DNA of 38,146 nt from Micromonospora sp. 15K316 (GTDB lineage Bacteria > Actinomycetota > Actinomycetes > Mycobacteriales > Micromonosporaceae), in contig NZ_SMKG01000035.1 of NCBI RefSeq assembly GCF_004348525.1, positions 1-38,146 on the forward strand. The letters run 5' to 3'. Position 1 is the first letter of the stretch. Each line of letters opens with the position of its first letter. The position numbers and the translations under genes are program-made. The notes beneath the pieces are model-generated. The model was not told where the DNA came from, did no database searches, and saw only the letters and a program-made list of their open reading frames with translations. Shown in pieces: positions 31,734-38,146 of the stretch.

Positions 31734-34190
31734 TTGTCGGTCCGTAGACTCCTTCCCCGGCTCGCCGTCACCGCGGTGACCACCGCGCTCCTCTCGACGG
31801 CGGCGTTGACCGCCCCGGCCGCCGCGTCGGCGCTGCCGGCGGTGCCACCGGTCGCCCCCGACCTCTCCGACATCCGGGGCTATCCCCAGCAGAACGTCCT
31901 GCCGGTCTGGCCCGACAACCCGGCGGACGCCTCCATCCCGATCGGCGTCATCGCGTACGACGACATCGCGCCGAAGCTCAACGCCCTCCAGTCCACCAGC
32001 CGCCGGGTCTCCGCCCGGGTGGCCGGGCGCTCCGCCGGCGGCTACGACCTCTACGCGGTCACGGTGACCGCGCCGGAGAGCCGAGCCGAGGCCCGGCAGC
32101 AGGAGATCTGGAAGCGTCGCATCGAGGACGAGCCGGCCCGCGCCCAGCGGGACCGGGCACTGCTCGCCGGCTACAAGACCCCGCTCTTCGTCAACGCCAA
32201 CATCCACGGCAACGAGTGGGAGGGCACCGACGCGGCGCTGCGGGTGATCGAGGAGCTGGCCACCGCGACCAGCCCCGAGGTGACGCGGCTGCTGGAGCGC
32301 AACCGGCTGGTCTTCAACATCACCTCCAATCCGGACGGCCGGGTGGCCGGCACCCGGGCCAACTCCGCCGGGTACGACCTGAACCGCGATCTCACGATCG
32401 TGTCGCAGCCGGAGACGAACCTGATCCGCGAGCTGATCGTCGACACCAAGCCGATCATCACGCTCGACCTGCACGGCTACGTCAACCCCACGCTGCTGCA
32501 CCCCAGCACCCCGCCGCACAACGTGAACAACGAGTACGACCTGTACATCAAGCACGGCCTGCCGAACGCGCTCGCGATCGAGCAGGGCCTGCGTGACCTC
32601 GGGTACGCCGAGACCCAGCGGGCCCGTATCCCGTTCCGCGACGACGAGCCGGGCGTGTGGGACGACTTCCCGCCGATCTACGTGCCGTCGTTCGCGATGT
32701 TGCAGAGCAGCATCCCGTACACCATCGAGGCGCCGCTGAACCCGCGCGGCAGCGACCTCACCCCGGAGGAGCGGGTACGCCGCTCGCGCATCAACACGGA
32801 CGTCCACGAGGTGGCGATCCGGACGTCGCTGCGCTACATCCAGGAGCACCGGGCGGAGGTGCTGCACGACCAGGCGGAGGTCTACCGGCGTGGCTGGGCC
32901 GGTGAGCCGCTGCGCGACATCCCGGACGGGTACGTGCCCGGCTGGGGCCCCGAGGACGACTACCGCACCACCTTCCCCCGCGCGTACGTCATCCCCAGCG
33001 GTACCGGCCAGCGCTCCGAGCCGGCCGCGGCCCGCCTCGTCGACCTGCTGATCGGCAGCGGCGGCCAGGTGTGGCGGGCGAAGAAGTCGTTCACCGCGGA
33101 CGGCCGGCGCTACGCGGCGGGCTCGTACGTGATCGACCTGCACCAGCCCAAGCGGGGCCTGGTCAACTCGCTGCTGGAGCCGGGCGCCGACATCACCGAT
33201 CGGGTGGACGACCTCTACGCCGGTCCGGCCGCCTGGAGTCAGGGGCTGACCTGGGGCGCCACGGTGGACACCCTCTGGGACGAGCTGCCCGACGTGCGGT
33301 TGGAGCGGACGTACGACGGGGTGGCCGAGGGGTACCTCCCGCCCGGCAACGGGGACCTGCGCCTCGACCTGCGCGACGCGGCCGACCTGCTCGTGGTCAA
33401 CTCGCTGCTGGGCAGGGGGGTCGCGGTGCACCGCCTCGCCGACGGGTCGGTGGTCGTACCCGGCACGCCGGCGAACCGGAGGCTGGCCCGGGCCGAGGTC
33501 CGCGCTCACGGCGTGACCTTCCAGCCGGCGCCGAAGCGCTGGCAGGGCACCCGGCTGGACGAGGTCGTGGTCGGCTACCTCGGCACGGTCGAGGAGCGGG
33601 ACACCCTGGCCGAGCTCGGTTTCGCGGCCCGCACGCTGACCGCGAGCACGCTGGGCACGACCCTCACCGCGGATGTCGACGTCCTGGTCGTGGCGAGCAA
33701 CGTCAACCTGGCGAACCTGTCGGCGGAGAACCGGGCGGCGCTGGACGCCTTCCTCGCCCGGGGCGGCGGCGTCGTCGGCGTGGGTACGCCCGGGGCGGGC
33801 TTCAGCAACGCGGCCGGTCTGCTCACGGTGACCGCGACCGCCGGCCCGAGCCTGGCCAGCGGCGTGGCGAACGTGGTCAACGCCGGTGGCCCGGTCAGCT
33901 CCGGTGCGGCCGACCACTCGTTCATCAGCCAGCCGGTCTGGTTCACCGACCTGGGTGCCGGCGTGACGGTCGAGCAGTCGTACGCCGCGGACCCGCTGCT
34001 CTCCGGTTGGTGGGCGACCGGGGGCGCCGGCGGCCAGTTCGCGGCGGCCGACCGGGCCAGCATCGTCCGGGGGGTCTCCTCCGGCGGCAACCCGGTGGTG
34101 CTCTTCGGCACCGATCCGACGTTCCGCCTGCACCCCAAGGGTCTTCAGGCGCAGCTCGGTCGTGCCCTGCTCTGGGCCGCGCGGCGGTGA
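31734..34190 (+). CDS. Secreted M14 zinc carboxypeptidase with long C-terminal extension
   Basis: An 818-residue exported metallopeptidase. Residues 1-32 are a Sec signal peptide (Arg-rich start, hydrophobic core, ...AAASA cut). The M14 core has H158 and E161 in HGNEWEG, H247 in DLHGY as zinc ligands, and E332 in YTIEAPLNPRG as the catalytic Glu; NPDGR at 199-203 holds the substrate-binding Arg. A C-terminal region of about 450 residues follows. Part of it (DVDVLVVASNVNLANLSAEN and AFLARGGGVVGVGTPGAGF) looks like a class-I glutamine-amidotransferase-like fold without an obvious active Cys. TTG 31734 is the start, with AGGAGA 8 bases upstream. It should release C-terminal residues from extracellular peptides. 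A hairpin ends the gene. Confidence 0.87.
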   Translation: MSVRRLLPRLAVTAVTTALLSTAALTAPAAASALPAVPPVAPDLSDIRGYPQQNVLPVWPDNPADASIPIGVIAYDDIAPKLNALQSTSRRVSARVAGRSAGGYDLYAVTVTAPESRAEARQQEIWKRRIEDEPARAQRDRALLAGYKTPLFVNANIHGNEWEGTDAALRVIEELATATSPEVTRLLERNRLVFNITSNPDGRVAGTRANSAGYDLNRDLTIVSQPETNLIRELIVDTKPIITLDLHGYVNPTLLHPSTPPHNVNNEYDLYIKHGLPNALAIEQGLRDLGYAETQRARIPFRDDEPGVWDDFPPIYVPSFAMLQSSIPYTIEAPLNPRGSDLTPEERVRRSRINTDVHEVAIRTSLRYIQEHRAEVLHDQAEVYRRGWAGEPLRDIPDGYVPGWGPEDDYRTTFPRAYVIPSGTGQRSEPAAARLVDLLIGSGGQVWRAKKSFTADGRRYAAGSYVIDLHQPKRGLVNSLLEPGADITDRVDDLYAGPAAWSQGLTWGATVDTLWDELPDVRLERTYDGVAEGYLPPGNGDLRLDLRDAADLLVVNSLLGRGVAVHRLADGSVVVPGTPANRRLARAEVRAHGVTFQPAPKRWQGTRLDEVVVGYLGTVEERDTLAELGFAARTLTASTLGTTLTADVDVLVVASNVNLANLSAENRAALDAFLARGGGVVGVGTPGAGFSNAAGLLTVTATAGPSLASGVANVVNAGGPVSSGAADHSFISQPVWFTDLGAGVTVEQSYAADPLLSGWWATGGAGGQFAAADRASIVRGVSSGGNPVVLFGTDPTFRLHPKGLQAQLGRALLWAARR

Positions 34191-34210
34191 CCGTCACAAG
34201 GTGAGCCGGG

Positions 34211-34248
34211 GGACGGGCCCGGGTGCCGGAAGGCGCCCGGGCCCGTCC
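34211..34248 (+). terminator. Strong GC-rich hairpin after the M14 gene
   Basis: GGACGGGCCCGGGTGCC (34211-34227) pairs with GGCGCCCGGGCCCGTCC (34232-34248) with one G-T pair, around a GGAA loop. No T tract follows, as is common in high-GC actinomycetes. It is 20 bases after the stop. Confidence 0.75.
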
Positions 34249-34408
34249 GTCTCCGCGCGACAGTCCACCGGGAACGGCGGCGAACCGTTCGGCGCAGCCC
34301 GCCCGCCGTTCGGCGCAGCACCGCCCGGGCGGGTCACGTGACGGCAGTCACACCGCCGTAGCCTCCGGCCGTTACAACGCGTGCTACGACTTCCCGGAGG
34401 TCTGTCAC

Positions 34409-34651
34409 ATGGCTGCACCGGACCCGGAGGCGCCACCGACGGCGTCGGCCAGGGCGAAGGACAAAAGCCCCTGGAACTGGTTGCTCTTCATCCCGATCGT
34501 GGTGCCGCTGGTCCCGGCGTTCTTCAACGGGGACTCGCCGCGCCTCTTCGGCTTCCCGCGCTTCTACTGGCTCCAGCTCGCCTACATCATCCTCGGCGTG
34601 ACCACCACCACACTGGTCTACCAGCTCACCAAGAAGCGGGGTGATCGCTGA
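34409..34651 (+). CDS. DUF3311 family small membrane protein
   Basis: An 80-residue membrane protein with two segments (residues about 23-40 and 53-75): WNWLLFIPIVVPLVPAFF and FYWLQLAYIILGVTTTTLVY. DUF3311 proteins are found just before MctP-type sodium:solute symporters, as an accessory subunit. The stop overlaps the symporter ATG by one base (TGATG), which points to coupled synthesis. GGAGG 8 bases before ATG 34409 supports the start. It may stabilise the symporter; direct function unproved. Confidence 0.85.
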   Translation: MAAPDPEAPPTASARAKDKSPWNWLLFIPIVVPLVPAFFNGDSPRLFGFPRFYWLQLAYIILGVTTTTLVYQLTKKRGDR

Positions 34652-36300
34652 TGTGGCGCGACCACCTCACCGAGATCATCATCTTCACCCTGCTCTTCCT
34701 GCTGGTCAGCGGCATGGGTTTCGTGGCCGCCCGGTGGCGCGCGCCGAAGGACATGGCCCACCTCGACGAGTGGGGGCTGGGCGGACGGAACTTCGGCGGC
34801 TGGATCACCTGGTTCCTCGTCGGTGGTGACCTCTACACCGCGTACACCTTCGTCGCGGTGCCCGCGCTGGTCTTCGGGGCCGGCGCGATGGGCTTCTTCG
34901 CCGTGCCGTACACCATCGTGATCTACCCGTTGGTGTTCCTGGTGCTGGTCCGCCTCTGGTCGGTCTCGCACCGGCACGGCTTCGTCACCCCGGCCGACTT
35001 CGTCCGCAGCCGGTTCGACTCGCCGGTGCTGGCGCTGGTCATCGCGATCACCGGCATCGTGGCCACCATGCCGTACATCGCGTTGCAGCTGGTCGGCATC
35101 GAGGCGGTGCTCAAGGCCATGGGCGTGACGGGGGAGAGCACCATCGCCCGGCACCTGCCGATCATCGTGGCCTTCGCCATCCTGGCCGCCTACACCTACC
35201 AGTCGGGGCTGCGCGCGCCGGCGCTGATCGCGTTCGTCAAGGACTCGCTGATCTACATCGTGATCCTGGTCGCGATCTTCTACCTGCCGTACAAGCTCGG
35301 CGGTTGGGGCGACATCTTCGCCGCCGCGGACGCGAAGTTCGACGCGTCACCCGCTCCCGGTGACGGCGTGCTGCTCAACGCCAACAACCAGCTCCAGTAC
35401 GTGACGTTGGCGTTCGGTTCGGCGCTCGCGCTCTTCCTCTACCCGCACAGCCTCACCGGCGTGCTGGCCAGCCGGAACCGGGACGTCATCAAGCGGAACA
35501 TGTCCGCGTTGCCCGCGTACAGCCTGCTGCTCGGTCTGATCGCGCTGCTCGGCTACATGGCCATCGCGGCCGACGTGAAGCCGCTGCCCGGGGCGTCGGA
35601 GGGCACGGTGGACAACAACACGATCGTGCCGCTCCTCTTCGACCAGCAGTTCCCGAGCTGGTTCACCGGCATCGCGTACGCGGCCATCGGCATCGGCGCG
35701 CTGGTGCCGGCCGCGATCATGTCGATCGCGGCGGCGAACCTCTTCACCCGCAACATCTACAAGGAGTACCTGCGGCGGGACGCGACCGCCGCGCAGGAGG
35801 CGAACGTCTCGAAGATCACCTCGCTGGTGGTCAAGATCGGCGCGGTGGCCTGCATCGTCTTCCTCGACCCGCAGTTCTCCATCGACCTCCAGCTCATCGG
35901 CGGCGTGATCATCCTGCAGACGCTGCCGGCGGTGGCGCTGGGCATCTACACCCGCTGGTTCCACCGCGCCGGGCTGGTCGCGGGCTGGGTGGCCGGCATG
36001 GGCCTCGGCATGTGGATGCTCTACCAGATCTCCAGCCCGACCCGGAAGCACTTCGCGGGCTCGGCGTTCCCGCTGGAGAAGTTCGGCTTCGACACGCAGA
36101 AGACCATCTACGTCGGGATCGTCGCCGTGCTGGTCAACCTGCTGGTCGCGGCCCTGGTGACGCTGGCGCTGCGGGCGGCCAAGGTGGCCGAGGGCGTCGA
36201 CGGCACCGCGCAGGACGACTACTTCGCCGACGAGGGCGACCCCCGGGTCACTCCCGGACCCCGCGCCGACGCGGACGCCGCCCCCGAACCGGTCGCATGA
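34651..36300 (+). CDS. Sodium:solute symporter (MctP-like)
   Basis: A 549-residue membrane transporter with about 13 hydrophobic segments, of the SSS family. The first helix is IIIFTLLFLLVSGMGFVAARW; the sodium-binding region includes GGWITWFLVGGDLYTAYTFVAVP, and further pieces are QYVTLAFGSALALFLYPHSLTG and AAIGIGALVPAAIMSIAAANLFTRNI. The DUF3311 partner and this pattern fit MctP, a monocarboxylate (lactate, pyruvate, alanine) uptake permease known from rhizobia; substrate is inferred by family only. The last 40 residues are acidic and hydrophilic. A 17-bp stem hairpin follows the stop. Confidence 0.87.
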   Translation: MWRDHLTEIIIFTLLFLLVSGMGFVAARWRAPKDMAHLDEWGLGGRNFGGWITWFLVGGDLYTAYTFVAVPALVFGAGAMGFFAVPYTIVIYPLVFLVLVRLWSVSHRHGFVTPADFVRSRFDSPVLALVIAITGIVATMPYIALQLVGIEAVLKAMGVTGESTIARHLPIIVAFAILAAYTYQSGLRAPALIAFVKDSLIYIVILVAIFYLPYKLGGWGDIFAAADAKFDASPAPGDGVLLNANNQLQYVTLAFGSALALFLYPHSLTGVLASRNRDVIKRNMSALPAYSLLLGLIALLGYMAIAADVKPLPGASEGTVDNNTIVPLLFDQQFPSWFTGIAYAAIGIGALVPAAIMSIAAANLFTRNIYKEYLRRDATAAQEANVSKITSLVVKIGAVACIVFLDPQFSIDLQLIGGVIILQTLPAVALGIYTRWFHRAGLVAGWVAGMGLGMWMLYQISSPTRKHFAGSAFPLEKFGFDTQKTIYVGIVAVLVNLLVAALVTLALRAAKVAEGVDGTAQDDYFADEGDPRVTPGPRADADAAPEPVA

Positions 36301-36303
36301 AGG

Positions 36304-36342
36304 CGGGGCTCCTGCCGGCGCTCGACGTCGGCAGGAGCCCCG
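36304..36342 (+). terminator. Strong hairpin after the symporter gene
   Basis: CGGGGCTCCTGCCG (36304-36317) and its complement (36329-36342) form a perfect stem that continues to 17 pairs with one G-T around the loop CTCGA. The symporter stop is at 36298-36300. It ends that transcript and also lies between convergent genes. Confidence 0.78.
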
Positions 36343-36373
36343 ACTGCGTTCGCTGCGGCGGCCTGGGCCCGGG

Positions 36374-36847
36374 TCAGCGGTGGGGGCGGCGTTCCAGGGC
36401 CCCGTTGAGCCGGTGCAGCATGTCGGCGAGGGTGTCCCGGTCCTCCGGCGCCCAGCCGGCCAGGATGTCGCCGTAGAGCCGGGTGCGGGCCGCCTGCACC
36501 GCCGCCATCCGCTGCAGTCCGGTGGGGGTGGCTGAGACCACCATGCCCCGCCCGTCACGCGGGTCGGGCTCCCGGACGATCAGGCCGTCGCGCTGCATGG
36601 CCGAGACCTGCCGGGTCACCGTCGAGCCGTCCAGGTTGAGCCGGGCGGCGAGCGCCGAGACGTTCTGCGGCCCGGCGTCGGCCAGGTGCCGCAGGATGAC
36701 GTACGCCGCGCGGTCGAGCACCCGGTGCTCCGCGCCGGTGCGCCGCCGGGTGGCCTCGCCGAGTCGCATCAACATCGCCACCTCGGTCTCGATCCGGCCG
36801 AGGGTGACCTCGTCGCCGTCGACGCCCGTGGAGTGGTCCGCATTCAT
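36374..36847 (-). CDS. MarR family transcriptional regulator
   Basis: A 157-residue MarR protein. The winged helix is at NVSALAARLNLDGSTVTRQV with the wing DGLIVREPDPRDGRGMVVSA. Flanking helices (IETEVAMLMRLGEATRRRT and the C-terminal WAPEDRDTLADMLHRLNGAL) form the dimer interface. It is divergent from the MFS exporter gene with 54 bases between, which contain two 13-base operator boxes. The start at ATG 36847 is 6 bases after a -10-like TATCAT, so its message is probably leaderless. It should repress the exporter and itself until an effector binds. Effector unknown. Confidence 0.88.
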   Translation of the reverse strand: MNADHSTGVDGDEVTLGRIETEVAMLMRLGEATRRRTGAEHRVLDRAAYVILRHLADAGPQNVSALAARLNLDGSTVTRQVSAMQRDGLIVREPDPRDGRGMVVSATPTGLQRMAAVQAARTRLYGDILAGWAPEDRDTLADMLHRLNGALERRPHR

Positions 36848-36849
36848 AG

Positions 36850-36884
36850 CTGTATGATACAGGATAAGTAACTGTAAGATACAG
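36850..36884. promoter_or_regulatory. Two 13-bp MarR operator boxes
   Basis: CTGTAT-G-ATACAG (36850-36862) is a perfect palindrome; CTGTAA-G-ATACAG (36872-36884) has one mismatch. Centres are 22 bases apart, so two dimers would sit on one face of the DNA. Box 1 overlaps the MarR -10 (TATCAT, minus, 36859-36854); box 2 overlaps a -10-like TAAGAT (36875-36880) for the exporter. Confidence 0.8.
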
Positions 36885-36901
36885 CTATCTGGGAGGGCGG
36901 A

Positions 36902-38134
36902 GTGGATCGGCGCGCCGAACCGAACCGCAGTGCCATCTACGCCACCACACTGGTGGCCTTCCTCGCGATCGCCGGCATCGCCGTGGTGGACCCGATCCTG
37001 CCGGCCATCGGAGAGGCGATCGGGGTCACCGCCTGGCAGGTCGAACTGCTCTTCACCGCGTACATCGCGGTCATGGCGGTGGGCATGATCCCGGCGACCC
37101 TGGCCAGCGGTCGCTTCGGCTTCAAACCGGTGCTGATCGCCGGTGTCTCCGTCGTCGGGATCGCCGCGATCCTCGCCTCGGTCAGCGACAACATCGTCCA
37201 GCTGAGCGTGCTGCGCGGCGCCTGGGGCCTGGGCAACGCGATGTTCTTCGCCACCGCCATGGTGGTGCTGGTCAACCTGGCCGTCGACCGGGAGTGGGTC
37301 GTCGGGCTCTTCGAGACCGCCCTCGGCCTCGGCTTCGCGGTCGGGCCCCTGATCGGTGGCCTGCTCGGCAAGATCAGCTGGCGGCTGCCCTTCTTCGTCT
37401 GCGGCGTCTTCATGGTGCTCGCCCTCGCGGTGGCCGCCCGCAAGCTGCGCGAGCCGGCCAACCGGCAGGCGCCCGTCCGGGTCGGGCAGATCTTCGGCAC
37501 CTACCGGCGGCCCGCGTTCATCGCGCTCTGCCTGATCACCGCGGCGTACAACTTCGTCTTCTTCGTGGTCCTCGGCTACACGCCGCTCTTCCTCGGCCTC
37601 GACGTCGTACCACTCGGGCTGGCCTTCACCGGCTGGGGCCTCGGCCTGGCCGCCGGCATCCTGGTGATCGGGCACCGGCTCGCCCACCGGATCGGCGCGG
37701 TGCAGACCATCGGCGTCGCCATCGTCGGGCTGCTCGCCTGCATGGCGCTCTTCGCCACCTCGACCGGCACCGCCGAGTCCCTGGTCGTGCTGGTCCTCTC
37801 CGGACTCTGCATGGGGCTGGCCAACGCCAACCTCACCGACCTGGCCCTCGGCCTCGGCTCGCCCGATCGCCGGGTGGCCACCGGGGCGTTCAACCTGGTC
37901 CGCTGGGGTGCCGCCGCGCCCGCGCCGATCATCTCCGGCAAGCTCGCCGAGCACTCGCTCGGCCTGCCCTACTGGGTCGGCTTCGTGGTGCTCGCCGTCG
38001 GCGTACTGGTCTACCTCGCCACCGCCCACCTGATGGCCGCCGGTTACGGCGAGCGGGTGCTCTGGTCCCGCTGGAACCGGGCCGCCGCCGGCGCCGAGGG
38101 CGCCCCGGAGGAGCCGGTCGGCGAGGCGTACTGA
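36902..38134 (+). CDS. MFS transporter, drug-efflux type
   Basis: A 410-residue membrane protein with 12 predicted hydrophobic segments, of the DHA1-type drug:proton antiporter branch. The start ATTLVAFLAIAGIAVVDPIL and the loop after helix 2 (ASGRFGFKPVLIAGVSV), then LRGAWGLGNAMFFATAMVVL in helix 4 and LFETALGLGFAVGPLIGGLL (motif C) in helix 5, support an exporter. GTG 36902 has GGGAGGG 4-5 bases upstream. It is divergent from the MarR gene and controlled by the two operator boxes. The substrate is unknown; a toxic aromatic compound is likely by analogy with other MarR-linked exporters. The C-terminus is complete before the window end. Confidence 0.87.
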   Translation: MDRRAEPNRSAIYATTLVAFLAIAGIAVVDPILPAIGEAIGVTAWQVELLFTAYIAVMAVGMIPATLASGRFGFKPVLIAGVSVVGIAAILASVSDNIVQLSVLRGAWGLGNAMFFATAMVVLVNLAVDREWVVGLFETALGLGFAVGPLIGGLLGKISWRLPFFVCGVFMVLALAVAARKLREPANRQAPVRVGQIFGTYRRPAFIALCLITAAYNFVFFVVLGYTPLFLGLDVVPLGLAFTGWGLGLAAGILVIGHRLAHRIGAVQTIGVAIVGLLACMALFATSTGTAESLVVLVLSGLCMGLANANLTDLALGLGSPDRRVATGAFNLVRWGAAAPAPIISGKLAEHSLGLPYWVGFVVLAVGVLVYLATAHLMAAGYGERVLWSRWNRAAAGAEGAPEEPVGEAY

Positions 38135-38146
38135 CCGACCCACCGT

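Noticed and set aside
31353..34133. A 926-codon open frame on the minus strand opposite the M14 peptidase gene
   Set aside because: Antisense shadow typical of GC-rich DNA: Arg/Val/Gly-rich translation with no domain, while the plus-strand frame has a signal peptide and full M14 active site.

Overview
The base composition (very GC-rich, strong G/C preference at third codon positions), the frequent GTG and TTG starts, the leaderless-looking promoters and the families present (DUF3052, DUF3040, DUF3311/MctP pair, bifunctional RNase H/phosphatase, Pr6Pr) point to a chromosomal segment of an actinomycete, most likely Micromonosporaceae. That placement is inferred from gene content, not from a database search. 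I see no insertion sequence, prophage, integrase, CRISPR array or rRNA gene.

Layout. 1-5.0 kb: core-like block with a YjbQ/UPF0047 protein, a MarR regulator, a fused alpha+beta 2-oxoacid dehydrogenase E1 with a large low-complexity insert, a DUF3052 protein, a 1-Cys AhpE-type peroxiredoxin and tRNA-Val(UAC). 5.1-7.8 kb: a minus-strand operon of ArsR-like repressor, MFS exporter and a DUF2218-GNAT fusion, led by a near-perfect 28-bp operator palindrome. 7.9-9.2 kb: a small zinc-ribbon gene and a frameshifted, truncated gene. 9.3-20.4 kb: accessory enzymes and regulators (cupin, YdcF, two DinB proteins, APH-type kinase, three GNAT domains counting the fusion, SDR, Pr6Pr, GT4, RibD-like reductase, TetR, pyruvyl transferase). 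20.5-24.9 kb: SNF2 helicase translationally coupled to a SWIM zinc-finger protein, ended by a long inverted repeat shared with a convergent DUF3040 gene. 24.9-25.8 kb: a gene-poor stretch.

25.8-28.5 kb is the part I find most worth attention: a primase-polymerase-like protein whose catalytic acidic motif looks degenerate, divergent from an XRE-TPR regulator that is followed by an HFCD-family flavoprotein lacking the usual catalytic histidine. The intergenic region carries several small palindromes. It looks like a non-catalytic signalling or regulatory module of unknown role.

28.6-31.5 kb is the Nif3 / coiled-coil zinc ribbon / RNase H-phosphatase operon, which I recall as also contiguous in mycobacteria (Rv2230c-Rv2228c). 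31.7-36.3 kb holds a secreted M14 carboxypeptidase with a long C-terminal extension and a DUF3311-sodium:solute symporter pair, each followed by a strong GC-rich hairpin. 36.4-38.1 kb is a divergent MarR regulator/MFS exporter pair with two 13-bp operator boxes 22 bp apart between them.
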